Of a stretch of DNA of 64,000 nucleotides, positions 1-10,694 are shown in pieces (positions within the stretch are counted from its first letter, which is position 1; each line of letters begins with the position of its first letter). The notes under the pieces are model-generated. The model searched no databases. It was given only the letters and a program-made list of their open reading frames with translations, and was not told the origin of the DNA. The stretch is from Archivesica marissinica (taxonomy: Eukaryota > Mollusca > Bivalvia > Venerida > Vesicomyidae), in the NCBI GenBank assembly GCA_014843695.1, contig CM026402.1, positions 19,386,396 through 19,450,395 of the forward strand, written 5' to 3'. The translations under genes were made by a program, and so were the position numbers.

Positions 1-187
1 AGATGAGCCGGCTCGTGACGAGCCGTCTCATCAGGATCTACACTTTTTGCCAGTGATATGACTATTTTTAGACATAATTACCCATTTTGATAAATGAACT
101 TGTCCAAATGTGATTTTCTGATTCATTTATTGGTTTATGAATATCATGGACCAGTCCATGTGAGTTACTTGGTGTTGAATGGGTTAA
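1..187 (+). mobile_element. MITE-1 (TTAA-flanked), cut by window edge
   Basis: Right part of a roughly 240-bp element present seven times in the window. It starts inside the central hairpin (arms built on GAGCCGGCTC / GAGCCGTCTC) and ends in TGGTGTTGAATGGGTTAA. Full copies begin TTAACCCTTTCAACACCA, so the ends are inverted repeats bounded by TTAA. TTAA duplication with ends starting CCC is the piggyBac pattern, so this is inferred to be a non-autonomous piggyBac-like MITE. It carries AATAAA (minus strand, 125-130) about 730 bases past the stop of the DCX gene, which could serve as a poly(A) signal. Confidence 0.75.
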
Positions 188-429
188 TAGGTCAAAGCTT
201 AACATAAGCAGTGCCTAATGAGTATAAATAACGGCAGGTACATGTTCATTCAGTCACTATGATTATGACAAGATAAAAGATTAAAGGTTTCGCTGAAGCA
301 TTTGTCTGGCGGTAAGAGAGCGAGAGGGGCATGGTGCAGTACGGACAAGAACTTCAAACTATTCATTTAAGGAAGTTTTCTCGCCAATACACGTCTTTCC
401 CTTTTTGAACATTCCATTCTTCCTACTTT

Positions 430-800
430 TGTTTAGCCGACTGCGCTCTTCCAGGTGTGGAAATCTACTTTGGGCAGCATGCTGACTGAAGTCCTCTGGG
501 TGTGGAAAGGTAAACCTACAGCTGATTATCTACTTAGGGTATGCTGATTGCGGTTCGCCAGACATAGAAGGTGCATCATTCTATAACTGACCATCTACTT
601 TGGGCAAGCTGATTGCTGACCTCCAGGCATGGAAAAGCACATCTATAACTGACCATCTACTTTGGGCAAGCTGATTGCTGACCTCCAGGCGTGGAAAAGC
701 ACATCTATAACTCACTATCTACTTTTGGCTATCTGACTGCATCCTCCAAAGTCCATCAACTTTGGATCTGTTGACTACGATCTTCCAAATGATCCTAGAA
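430..800. repeat. Degenerate 62-bp tandem repeat
   Basis: Two near-identical 62-bp units starting at 581 and 643, sharing CATCTACTTTGGGCAAGCTG, with more diverged units on either side. It lies just downstream of the DCX gene stop, so it would fall in its 3' UTR or flank. Confidence 0.7.
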
Positions 801-861
801 CTGTCTATCTACTTTGAGTTTTTCCAACTGTAGTTGATTCTACAAGTTAAAAGCATCCATT

Positions 862-972
862 CTATTTTGGTTTAGCTGACATTGGCCTTCCAGATCGGGG
901 ACGGGGACTCTGGGATGCAGTCTGTCCATTGGTCAATGGTAATGCCAGGTCTGGTGGTCCAAACGGGTCAAC
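862..972 (-). CDS. Terminal coding exon of the DCX-domain (DCDC1-like) gene
   Basis: On the minus strand an acceptor (TTTACAG, at 973-979) is followed by 36 open codons and a TAG stop at 862-864. The encoded tail begins VDPFGPPDLALPL and ends GRPMSAKPK. It is rich in proline, serine, arginine and lysine, as is common in disordered tails of microtubule-binding proteins. It opens in phase 0, matching the phase-0 end of the DCX exon at 5218-5403, and lies in the same orientation 4.2 kb downstream. That makes it the likely last exon. It has no domain of its own, so assignment rests on strand, phase, splice site and position. No transcript evidence is available. Confidence 0.6.
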   Translation of the reverse strand, partial: VDPFGPPDLALPLTNGQTASQSPRPRSGRPMSAKPK

Positions 973-1169
973 CTGTAAATATTGAAAGATTGTTATAACC
1001 AACTGCATGTAAATAAACCACAGGTACAGAGTAAAACTACATAAATTAATTTCATTGCGGTTATGAGTTGCTACGGAGAAATGGAGCTAAGAAGAGAATT
1101 GAATGCAGAAAAGACCGAACCCAGTCTAAATAAGATTATATATTTTTCAACATTGTTCAAGTACATATA

Positions 1170-1347
1170 CAGTCAAACCTGTACTTGTGATCACCTCTAT
1201 TAAGCAGCCAACCTGTATTAAGCAGTCAGTTTCCAGATTGCCAATATGTTGTTTTATTATACATTTGACCTCTATTAAGCAGCCACATGTGCTAAGCAGC
1301 CACTTTCTTTGATTCCCTTGGCTGGCTGCTTAAGACAGGTTTGACTG
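1170..1347. mobile_element. Tc1/mariner-like MITE with TA flanks
   Basis: The element begins CAGTCAAACCTGT and ends ACAGGTTTGACTG, perfect inverted repeats bounded by TA on both sides (1168-1169, 1348-1349). Inside are repeated GGCTGCTTAA / TTAAGCAGCC motifs in both orientations. A second copy lies at 52435-52612. The TA duplication and CAGT ends fit the Tc1/mariner superfamily. There is no coding capacity. Confidence 0.75.
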
Positions 1348-1480
1348 TACATTAAAACTGTTAAATATTGTTCTTTTCTGAAAAACTTGTGTAATATTGA
1401 TTTTGTAACAAATACAATTGTATGATAGCAACGTTTTAGAAATTGGGACCAGTCAGTTGAACAGGAATATAACATTATGG

Positions 1481-2582
1481 AATTGTTCTACGGTAATGTT
1501 CTCTCGATGAATGGTTCTACGGTAATGTTCTCTCGATGAATTGTTCTACGGTAATGTTCTCTCAATGACTTGTTCTACGGTAATGTTCTCTTGATGAATT
1601 GTTCTACGATAATGTTCTCTCAATGAATGGTTCTACGGTAATGTCCTCTCAATGAATGGTTCTACGGTAATGTTCTCTCAATGAATGGTTCTACGGTAAT
1701 GTCCTCTCAATGAATGGTTCTACGGTAATGTCCTCTCAATGAATTGTTCTACGGTAATGTTCTCAATGAATTGTTCTACGGTAATGTCCTCTCAATGAAT
1801 GGTTCTACAGTAATGTCCTCTCGAATTGTTCTACGGTAATGTTCTCTCAATGAATTGTTCTATGGCAATGTCCTCTCAATGAATGGTTCTACAGTAATGT
1901 CCTCTCGAATTGTTCTACGGTAATGTTCTCTCAATGAATTGTTCTATGGCAATGTCCTCTCAATGAATGGTTCTACGGTAATGTCCTCTCAATGAATGGT
2001 TCTACAGTAATGTCCTCTCGAATTGTTCTACGGTAATGTTCTCTCAATGAATGGTTCTACGGTAATGTTCTCTCAATGAATGGTTCTACAGTAATGTCCT
2101 CTCGATGAATGGTTCTACAGTAATGTTCTCTCAATGAATGGTTCTACAGTAATGTCCTCTCAATGAATGGTTCTACGGTAATGTTCTCTCATGAATGGTT
2201 CTACGGTAATGTCCTCTCGAATTGTTCTACGGTAATGTCCTCTCAATGAATTGTTTTACGGTAATGTTCTCTCGAATTGTTCTACGGTAATGTCCTCTCG
2301 AATTGTTCTACGGTAATGTTCTCTCAATGAATGGTTCTACGGTAATGTCCTCTCGAATTGTTCTACGGTAATGTTCTCTCAATGAATTGTTCTACGGTAA
2401 TGTTCTCTCAATGAATTGTTCTACGGCAATGTCCTCTCAATGAATGGTTCTACGGTAATGTCCTCTCAATGAATTGTTCTACGGTAATGTTCTCTCAATG
2501 AATTGTTCTACAGTAATGCCCTCTCAATGAATGGTTCTACGGTAACGTCCTCTCAATGAATTGTTCTACGGTATTGTCCTTT
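1481..2582. repeat. 29-bp minisatellite
   Basis: About 38 tandem units of the type GAATGGTTCTACGGTAATG + TTCTCTCAAT, with a shorter variant in which CAATGAATGG is reduced to CGAATTG. Units differ at a few recurrent positions (TGG/TTG, GTTCTC/GTCCTC). It lies in the last intron of the DCX gene. Confidence 0.95.
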
Positions 2583-3002
2583 CATGAAGTTTACTAGGAA
2601 ATCATGAAAATAACTTCATACCAATCTACAGTACACAGTGCTATGCAACATGGATGCATATTATTTTCTTATGGAATACTCAGTGCAACAGCTAGGGACA
2701 TGAAGGGGCAGGAAGATGACGTTGGGTGGGCCCTTTCTACGCATCAAATTTCATAATTAGGGCACTTTGGTGTCAATGGGTATAATTGGCTCCTCCAAAA
2801 ACAAAATGGCGTCTTTATATATAGCATATATAATGAAAAGGCAAGGTCAAGGTCATCTATAGAGATGACCTTCATTCACTATACTGGTTATTTTCTGACT
2901 GGAAAGAATAAACATAGTTGGAGCTATGACTAGATAATTGTTCAAACAAAAACACTTTGGTGAGCGAGGTACCGCTGGAAGGGGCAGGAAACACCAGATT
3001 TA
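2583..3002. other. Intron, no recognised feature
   Basis: Lies in the last intron of the DCX gene. I see no exon with paired splice sites, RNA gene or named repeat. Confidence 0.5.
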
Positions 3003-3250
3003 GGGCAGGGCAGGGCCCATCTAGGTCATAATGTTTGGGAGAAGTGAGAAATTGTGTTATTTAATAAATATCAACAAAATATGGTTAAATTACACAATAT
3101 GACAATTTAATACAACATTTAAATACGAGTGCTTAATATTGGCCCAGTGTATCTTACTGTACACAATTGTGAAAGTGGAGGCTCCCAGGGGGCGAAGTGA
3201 GGGTCTCTAGGGCGACTATTTTGCCCACGTTGCCCCCTAGATTGAGGCCT
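3003..3250 (-). mobile_element. Dispersed repeat E, reverse copy
   Basis: Matches the repeats at 8503-8776 and 48300-48577 in reverse orientation. Shared landmarks are GGGAGAAGTGAGAAA at one end and CTAGGGCGACTATTT near the other. In the forward copies the ends read TCTAGAGGGC and TAGAATGCGCCCT, imperfect inverted repeats, so a MITE origin is possible. Superfamily not recognised. Confidence 0.6.
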
Positions 3251-3485
3251 GTTGTAGCACCAAAATGTATTATTGCTATGATATAATTATTTTTTTAATT
3301 TACAATAATTTACATTCACCACTGAACAACAATTAACAATATCTATCGGTAACGCTCAGACACACAAGATAACTGTCCAAATATATGTAGTATGCGTGAA
3401 ACATTTTTAGCTTGATACATTTAGCTTAAACATAGTTTATTTCAAACAATACAACATACACAAATATACATTTTGCACAAAATTT

Positions 3486-3682
3486 AGATACATGAATGAA
3501 AATAGGATTAGAACCGAACGCTATAGCTTATAGAGGTGTTTTCCTATAGCAAGGTACTTAATGCAGTTACAATATGACAGTGTTGTAATATTTATGAATG
3601 AAAACAGGATTGGAACCGAAAGCTATAGCTTATAGGTCTTCTCCTATGGCAAGGTACTTATATTGCAGTTACAATATGACTA
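3486..3682. repeat. Two-copy tandem duplication of about 100 bp
   Basis: The segment with ATGAATGAAAATAGGATT, GCTATAGCTTATAG, GGCAAGGTACTTA and CAGTTACAATATGAC occurs twice in a row with small differences. Confidence 0.8.
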
Positions 3683-4088
3683 TACTGATACATGTGGGAA
3701 TCAGATCTTCATAAAAGATGGGCAACAAATAGCAATTATCCGGTCCACACAGTCATTGCCAAGTATACTGAATATACAGATAGACCTCGGTGGTTGTTGC
3801 ATCTGTAGGCATGACACTAAAATGCATATTGTCTCTTCTCCCTAATGTTCATTGATTCTCGCAGGAATTAGGTCTCGAGAGAAATGAAACTAATTCTTAG
3901 GAACTTAATTTGCAATTGAGCCAAAATACTTTATGAACTTAATGTCTTTACGCTGAAGGATTGTGGGCGATACGATTCAACTGTTAACCCAAGAAACAAA
4001 GCACAACTGATGGACAGGCAAACATGGCAAAAAGAATTATTTGGGGGAGCCAATAATGTGTATCCTAATCATATTGCAAATTGTGTTC

Positions 4089-4289
4089 AGGTGCGAAAGG
4101 TCCGGCGTTCGAACCCCGCTGGAGCCATTACGATTGTGCCCTTAGGCAAGGCATTTAATTTCCACGTTGCCTCTTCTCTCTCCCTCGTGGCGATGGATTC
4201 CATCAGGAATGAGGTCTCGAGAGTGATTAATATAAGTTATAAGAACTTGTTTCGCAATAGAGCTAAAATAAATCTGTATAAATTAAATT
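4089..4289 (+). mobile_element. SINE-A, 5'-truncated, copy in duplication unit 1
   Basis: SINE-A begins elsewhere with a tRNA-like head (GTCGTGATAGCGCAGTGGT). This copy starts inside the head, keeps box B (GCGTTCGAACCCC), and runs through the body CTCCCTCGTGGCGATGGATT to the tail AACTTGTTTCGCAATAGAGC. TTCCA occurs at 4160-4164 and again at 4198-4202, 38 bp apart; this interval is the parent of the 39-bp array at 14053-19515. Confidence 0.85.
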
Positions 4290-5217
4290 AAATATGACAA
4301 TTATCCGGTAGTTTCTAATCTAGACAACAGCACAATATTTGTAAAAATACGACAACACTTGACCACAACTGCTGGATACAGTTACCTCAAATATACTCCC
4401 AGAAAGAGATTTCATTATCTATTATCAAAGGAAATGAAAATTAAAAACAGTGCTAAAGATATGAAAGTTTTGACTCATCGAATGGCAAATCTGTACCGTA
4501 GTATCATAATTTGCAGAATTAACTTCACGCTTGATCTCCAGGAATCTGTCTGTATTACGCTTGTCCAATCAGAACCATTTTACATATTACTACATATTCC
4601 TCAGTTTGTATCGGTATCATGAAGTTGTAGGGATTATAAATAACACACATATTTTATTTTCAAGAGTTTTTAAAACCAACTTATAAATGTCTACAAATAC
4701 TTGAAATGTTAGTTCAGATATTTTTCGCTAACTTAAATACATCTGTCATTACCTTACTGGTGGCGGTGGGTGGGGTGGAGTGTATCCCTGGGAAATTGAC
4801 ATTTGTCCAAATCTAAATCACATCTCCTGTGCGTGCATTACATTAATATTTTCTGACGGTGTAATAGTCTATTTTTACTTCCCAGCACCATGTCTCAAAA
4901 CCTAGACCAAATCTGTTTCCCGACAATAGTGTCAAACTCCCGGCTATAGGGGAAACCCTTGATGCTTAACTGCCTTCGTGTCCCAAGTTCCCAACTGAAG
5001 GAGGGAGAGGGATCACCCGGACATGTTGACAGGTGCATCAAAGCTGCAAGTTATTTTTAATTTTTTTAATAATAGAACTCATTCAATTTAACTCCGCCAT
5101 GGACGGTCCTAAGCCCGACTGAGAAAGGAGGAAGGTTGTGCGTAGGGCCAGCACCCCTACCACGTAAAACAACCACACGCTACAGAAACCAACACCATTC
5201 AATTCAACAACACTTAC

Positions 5218-5403
5218 ATTAACTTTTGGATTAGCCGGTGCTTCTACATGAACGTCCGTGGACGTAGGTCCATACTGTTTGTGGGTGCGGGACCAGTTTG
5301 CCTTGATCTCTATATCCAGTCTGCTGGTCTGTCCCGGCTTCCATGGTTTACCAGTTGATACACACAATAGCTCATCCTTCTGAATGTCTGAGAACCTTGT
5401 CAC
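5218..5403 (-). CDS. DCX-domain exon B (second half of domain plus linker), copy 1
   Basis: Acceptor CCTAG precedes 5403 and donor GTAAGT follows 5218. The exon is 186 nt, 62 codons, phase 0 at both ends. The protein starts VTRFSDIQKDELLCVSTGKP, the second half of a doublecortin domain (family pattern: V-x-L-x-D-L-x-D-G-x-x-Y-V-x-S-G-x-E-x-F). It then runs into a hydrophilic linker ending APANPKVN. With exon A at 5676-5825 it forms one complete DCX domain, a ubiquitin-like microtubule-binding fold. Repeated DCX domains in one chain are typical of DCDC1, the best guess for the family. Compared with the second copy, residue 40 is Thr here and Ala there. Confidence 0.8.
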
Positions 5404-5675
5404 CTAGGACACCACATTAAATAGTTATCGTAAAGACAGTTTATATTTAAAGCGACATTACATCGCAAAAAAAACAAAAAAACACTGTTTATTGATTCAA
5501 TGTTAGTGTTCGAATGTATGTGGAAGAATTTGTAGTAATAATACATTTATACGTGAAAAAATGCATTTTATTTGCTTTTTGCGATGTAAGGTCGCTTTAA
5601 TAGTCAGACATCGTCACACGTTGACAGGTAAGAAATATCTTGTAGCAGCATAAAGTATGATCGACTAAATCTCAC

Positions 5676-5825
5676 CTCTTTTCCCTCCAAGGTGAAGAAC
5701 CTCCTGGCAGTTTGCCAGAGATTGAGCCTCATTGTGGCGCTGTCAATGAGCTGCTGAAAACTGTCACCCCAGATGTATGTAGCGCGTTCAACAGATTCAC
5801 CGTTGGGGTACACCAAAATACGTTT
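5676..5825 (-). CDS. DCX-domain exon A (first half of domain), copy 1
   Basis: Acceptor TTTCAG precedes 5825 and donor GTGAG follows 5676. The exon is 150 nt, 50 codons, phase 0 at both ends. The protein opens KRILVYPNGE and ends ARRFFTLEGKE. These are the hallmark first strand (K-R-x-x-V-Y-x-N-G) and the R-R-x-x-T-L-x-G-K turn of doublecortin domains, with a helix (SFQQLIDSATMRL) between them. Exon B completes the domain. Because exons A and B are both symmetrical in phase 0, duplicating the pair keeps the reading frame. Residue 29 is Ser here and Asn in copy 2. Confidence 0.85.
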
Positions 5826-6285
5826 CTGAAACACAGTATACTAAAAAATTAAATTTGTTCAACATTAAAACTAATAAATTCTTGGTTGTTTTGGAATTAG
5901 AAGTACAGTTAGGGTACACCAAAGTACATTTCTGAAACACAATAAGCTAAAAAATGAAACTTGTTGAACCATAAAACTAATAAATTTCACAAGTTCACAA
6001 ACAGCCGTGGTGATACAGTGACTTTTTTGGGGGGAGGGCAGTTTACTAATGTTGTTAGAACTTGTTGCCCAACCCATTTTGCTTTTTCTTTGCTTTGTCA
6101 TGATTATGATTATTGAGCCAAAATACTTTATGAACTTAATGTCTTTACGCTGAAGGATTGTGGGCGATACGATTCAACTGTTAACCCAAGAAACAAAGCA
6201 CAACTGATGGACAGGCAAACATGGCAAAAAGAATTATTTGGGGGAGCCAATAATGTGTATCCTAATCATATTGCAAATTGTGTTC

Positions 6286-6486
6286 AGGTGCGAAAGGTCC
6301 GGCGTTCGAACCCCGCTGGAGCCATTACGATTGTGCCCTTAGGCAAGGCATTTAATTTCCACGTTGCCTCTTCTCTCTCCCTCGTGGCGATGGATTCCAT
6401 CAGGAATGAGGTCTCGAGAGTGATTAATATAAGTTATAAGAACTTGTTTCGCAATAGAGCTAAAATAAATCTGTATAAATTAAATT
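6286..6486 (+). mobile_element. SINE-A, copy in duplication unit 2
   Basis: Same SINE-A fragment as at 4089-4289, carried along by the segmental duplication; I saw no difference between them. Confidence 0.85.
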
Positions 6487-7414
6487 AAATATGACAATTA
6501 TCCGGTAGTTTCTAATCTAGACAACAGCACAATATTTGTAAAAATACGACAACACTTGACCACAACTGCTGGATACAGTTACCTCAAATATACTCCCAGA
6601 AAGAGATTTCATTATCTATTATCAAAGGAAATGAAAATTAAAAACAGTGCTAAAGATATGAAAGTTTTGACTCATCGAATGGCAAATCTGTACCGTAGTA
6701 TCATAATTTGCAGAATTAACTTCACGCTTGATCTCCAGGAATCTGTCTGTATTACGCTTGTCCAATCAGAACCATTTTACATATTACTACATATTCCTCA
6801 GTTTGTATCGGTATCATGAAGTTGTAGGGATTATAAATAACACACATATTTTATTTTCAAGAGTTTTTAAAACCAACTTATAAATGTCTACAAATACTTG
6901 AAATGTTAGTTCAGATATTTTTCGCTAACTTAAATACATCTGTCATTACCTTACTGGTGGCGGTGGGTGGGGTGGAGTGTATCCCTGGGAAATTGACATT
7001 TGTCCAAATCTAAATCACATCTCCTGTGCGTGCATTACATTAATATTTTCTGACGGTGTAATAGTCTATTTTTACTTCCCAGCACCATGTCTCAAAACCT
7101 AGACCAAATCTGTTTCCCGACAATAGTGTCAAACTCCCGGCTATAGGGGAAACCCTTGATGCTTAACTGCCTTCGTGTCCCAAGTTCCCAACTGAAGGAG
7201 GGAGAGGGATCACCCGGACATGTTGACAGGTGCATCAAAGCTGCAAGTTATTTTTAATTTTTTTAATAATAGAACTCATTCAATTTAACTCCGCCATGGA
7301 CGGTCCTAAGCCCGACTGAGAAAGGAGGAAGGTTGTGCGTAGGGCCAGCACCCCTACCACGTAAAACAACCACACGCTACAGAAACCAACACCATTCAAT
7401 TCAACAACACTTAC

Positions 7415-7600
7415 ATTAACTTTTGGATTAGCCGGTGCTTCTACATGAACGTCCGTGGACGTAGGTCCATACTGTTTGTGGGCGCGGGACCAGTTTGCCT
7501 TGATCTCTATATCCAGTCTGCTGGTCTGTCCCGGCTTCCATGGTTTACCAGTTGATACACACAATAGCTCATCCTTCTGAATGTCTGAGAACCTTGTCAC
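7415..7600 (-). CDS. DCX-domain exon B, copy 2
   Basis: Duplicate of the exon at 5218-5403 with intact acceptor (CCTAG), donor (GTAAGT) and reading frame, 62 codons, phase 0 to 0. The only protein difference I find is Ala for Thr in the segment WSRAHKQYG. If spliced with its neighbours, the order along the transcript is exon 10602-10694, A2, B2, A1, B1, terminal exon. The protein would then carry two consecutive, almost identical DCX domains. Confidence 0.78.
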
Positions 7601-7872
7601 CTAGGACACCACATTAAATAGTTATCGTAAAGACAGTTTATATTTAAAGCGACATTACATCGCAAAAAAAAAAAAAAAACACTGTTTATTGATTCAATGT
7701 TAGTGTTCGAATGTATGTGGAAGAATTTGTAGTAATAATACATTTATACGTGAAAAAATGCATTTTATTTGCTTTTTGCGATGTAAGGTCGCTTTAATAG
7801 TCAGACATCGTCACACGTTGACAGGTAAGAAATATCTTGTAGCAGCATAAAGTATGATCGACTAAATCTCAC

Positions 7873-8022
7873 CTCTTTTCCCTCCAAGGTGAAGAACCTC
7901 CTGGCAGTTTGCCAGAGATTGAGCCTCATTGTGGCGTTGTCAATGAGCTGCTGAAAACTGTCACCCCAGATGTATGTAGCGCGTTCAACAGATTCACCGT
8001 TGGGGTACACCAAAATACGTTT
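7873..8022 (-). CDS. DCX-domain exon A, copy 2
   Basis: Duplicate of the exon at 5676-5825, 50 codons, phase 0 to 0, splice sites intact. It keeps KRILVYPNGE and RRFFTLEGKE; the one residue difference is Asn for Ser in LIDNATM. Both coding differences between the duplicate exon pairs change an amino acid, though two sites are too few to infer selection. Confidence 0.82.
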
Positions 8023-8502
8023 CTGAAACACAGTATACTAAAAAATTAAATTTGTTCAACATTAAAACTAATAAATTCTTGGTTGTTTTGGAATTAGAAG
8101 TACAGTTAGGGTACACCAAAGTACATTTCTGAAACACAATAAGCTAAAAAATGAAACTTGTTGAACCATAAAACTAATAAATTTCACAAGTTCACAAACA
8201 GCCGTGGTGATACAGTGACTTTTTTGGGGGGGAGGGCAGTTTACTAATGTTGTTAGAACTTGTTGCCCAACCCATTTTGCTTTTTCTTTGCTTTGTCATG
8301 ATTATGTACAGAATGTAAACTAGTGACTTTGCAGGCAATATTTAAACGTGGTCAGACACGTGAGTAGAACCACTGACCTTGCACAGAACCGACCGAATGC
8401 TGGAAGTGAATATTCACATGATGATAGCATTACTTTACAACCAGGAGGTGTCTCTACTTAGTTGGTAATTTTGCACCAAAATGCATAGAAAACCAGGGAT
8501 CA

Positions 8503-8776
8503 GTTTAGAGGGCGATGTGGGCGAAATTGTCGCCCTAGGGACCCTGACTTCGCCCTCTGGGGGCCCCACTTCTCCCTAAAATAAATACAAACAAAAAACA
8601 AAAAATTGTCTAGTTACACTGGCCATTATAAAGCTCTCCTATTAGAATGTTGTATTTAATGGTTGTACTGTGCATTTTAACCCTATTTTGCAGAAGTATA
8701 TTAAAGAACACCATTTAAGGAAGTGATCACGCGCTTTCTCACTTCTCCCAAAAATTCTGACCTAGAATGAACCCTG
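8503..8776 (+). mobile_element. Dispersed repeat E
   Basis: Starts near TTTAGAGGGCGATGTGGGCG and ends near CTCACTTCTCCCAAAAATT and TAGAATGAACCCTGG. It aligns over its length with 48300-48577 and, reversed, with 3003-3250. No open frame. Confidence 0.65.
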
Positions 8777-8849
8777 GAAAACATATACATTATATTATCA
8801 AAATGGGAAGTACACTTCATGACAATTCTAAATTTTCATTTTGGTGGGC

Positions 8850-9037
8850 TCAACGTCGCACCATCAGCTGAGGTAATACATCGACCCTCCGGATGTCGCT
8901 CGGAGCAATATTGCAGGCATGGACACACATCCTGGTAGAACCACTTACCTACCGCAAACCAGCATCCTCACATGAAAGAATTTGACGCCCCCAGTGTGAT
9001 TTGAACCTACAGCGGTGACAGACAAGTGATACGAAGT
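8850..9037 (-). mobile_element. SINE-D, tail and box B side, running into the 30-bp array
   Basis: Family D shows GGTAGAACCAC, CATGAAAGAATTTGACG and GTGTGATTTGAACCTACAG in plus-strand order, which on the minus strand is a tRNA-like box B (GGTTCAAATC) and body. It resembles copies at 31440-31640 and 49120-49290. The tRNA-like head that should follow is replaced by the array at 9035-10132, whose unit is the box A part of that head. Confidence 0.65.
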
Positions 9038-10132
9038 TAACGACAGTAACCACTATGCCACGGAAGTTAACGACAGTAACCACTATGCCACGGAAGTTAA
9101 CGACAGTAACCACTATGCCACGGAAGTTAACGACAGTAACCACTATGCCACGGAAGTTAACGACAGTAACCACTATGCCACGGAAGTTAACGACAGTAAC
9201 CACTATGCCACGGAAGTTAACGACAGTAACCACTATGCCACGGAAGTTAACGACAGTAACCACTATGCCACGGAAGTTAACGACAGTAACCACTATGCCA
9301 CGGAAGTTAACGACAGTAACCACTATGCCACGGAAGTTAACGACAGTAACCACTATGCCACGGAAGTTAACGACAGTAACCACTATGCCACGGAAGTTAA
9401 CGACAGTAACCACTATGCCACGGAAGTTAACGACAGTAACCACTATGCCACGGAAGTTAACGACAGTAACCACTATGCCACGGAAGTTAACGACAGTAAC
9501 CACTATGCCACGGAAGTTAACGACAGTAACCACTATGCCACGGAAGTTAACGACAGTAACCACTATGCCACGGAAGTTAACGACAGTAACCACTATGCCA
9601 CGGAAGTTAACGACAGTAACCACTATGCCACGGAAGTTAACGACAGTAACCACTATGCCACGGAAGTTAACGACAGTAACCACTATGCCACGGAAGTTAA
9701 CGACAGTAACCACTATGCCACGGAAGTTAACGACAGTAACCACTATGCCACGGAAGTTAACGACAGTAACCACTATGCCACGGAAGTTAACGACAGTAAC
9801 CACTATGCCACGGAAGTTAACGACAGTAACCACAACCTATGCCACGGAAGTTAACGACAGTAACCACTATGCCACGGAAGTTAACGACAGTAACCACTAT
9901 GCCACGGAAGTTAACGACAGTAACCACTATGCCACGGAAGTTAACGACAGTAACCACTATCGCCACGGAAGTTAAGACAGTAACACTTGCACGGAAGTTA
10001 ACGACAGTAACCACTATGCCACGGAAGTTAACGACAGTAACCACTATGCCACGGAAGTTAACGACAGTAACCACTATGCCACGGAAGTTAACGACAGTAA
10101 CCACTATGCCACGGAAGTTAACGACAGTTGAC
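9035..10132. repeat. 30-bp minisatellite derived from a SINE-D head
   Basis: About 36 units of GAAGTTAACGACAGTAACCA + CTATGCCACG. Some 26 successive units from 9051 to about 9830 are identical; variation is confined to the right end (an extra AAC near 9833, a degraded unit near 9961-9990). The unit matches the box A part of SINE-D heads elsewhere, e.g. GTTAACGACCGTAACCACTC at 51402. A 30-bp unit has no stop in several frames, giving spurious frames of about 300 codons on both strands. Confidence 0.95.
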
Positions 10133-10239
10133 ATTTGCTACTAGTAAACTCATCATTTCAATGTAACAAATTGAAATCATGAAAATTTGTGAAGTTGAAT
10201 TTGTGAATATTCTCGATTTTTAAAATCGTGAGATCATAA

Positions 10240-10530
10240 CGTTAAAATCGTGAACATGTGAAGTTGAAATCGTGAATCTGTGTACTTGAAATCGTGAATC
10301 TGTGTAGTTGAAATCGTGAATTTGTGTAGTTGAAATCGTGAATTTGTGTAGTTGAAATCGTGAATTTGTGTAGTTGAAATCGTGAATTTGTGTAGTTGAA
10401 ATCGTGAATTTGTGTAGTTGAAATCGTGAATTTGTGTAGTTGAAATCGTGAATTTGTGTAGTTGAAATCGTGAATTTCTGTAGTTGAAATCGTGAATTTC
10501 TGTAGTTGAAATCGTGAATTTGTGTAGTTA
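10240..10530. repeat. 22-bp minisatellite
   Basis: About 13 units of TAGTTGAAATCGTGAATTTG + TG, with degenerate units at the left edge (AACATGTGAAGTTGAAATCG). It lies in the intron just downstream of the exon at 10602-10694. Confidence 0.93.
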
Positions 10531-10601
10531 TAGCGAATGTTACTGCCGGTGTTTGTGGATTATACCTGGTAATTCTGTACAATAATGAAGGTCACACTTA
10601 C

Positions 10602-10694
10602 AGTATCTGGCTGCCTGTATAGAGTTTTGGACATGTCTAGCCTGAGCGGGATGGACTTCTCTTTCTGGTACTTCTTTACTTCTGCAAGATGTTC
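10602..10694 (-). CDS. Exon upstream of the DCX cassette in the DCDC1-like gene
   Basis: On the minus strand an acceptor (TTTGTAG) precedes 10694 and a consensus donor (GTAAGT) follows 10602. Between them are 31 open codons, phase 0 to 0, starting EHLAEVKKYQKEKSIPLRLD and ending TLYRQPDT. The peptide is charged and partly helical and matches no domain I can name. Strand, phase and position just upstream of the DCX exons make it part of the same gene. Its acceptor is the edge of the 27-bp array: the last unit, ending CTGTCATTTGT, supplies most of the 3' splice-site sequence. Confidence 0.6.

Larger units (their letters stand above)
3915..6111. repeat. 2.2 kb segmental tandem duplication, copy 1
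   Basis: Copy 1 begins ATTGAGCCAAAATAC at 3915; copy 2 begins with the same sequence at 6112, a 2197-bp offset. The copies are almost identical. I noticed only about three substitutions plus one extra G in a homopolymer. Each carries a SINE-A remnant and one pair of DCX exons. The near-identity means very recent duplication, or two haplotypes joined by assembly. Confidence 0.95.
6112..8306. repeat. 2.2 kb segmental tandem duplication, copy 2
   Basis: Second unit of the duplication, ending at GTCATGATTATG, after which the sequence diverges. Its SINE-A remnant and DCX exons match copy 1 base for base except for the few differences listed there. Confidence 0.95.

Noticed and set aside
5083..5217. 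Extension of DCX exon B past 5218
   Set aside because: The frame stays open, but a consensus donor GTAAGT follows codon 62 and the extension loses domain-like character, so it is intron.
9035..10132. CRISPR-like regular array
   Set aside because: Units are head-to-tail with no unique spacers, in a eukaryotic genome with introns.
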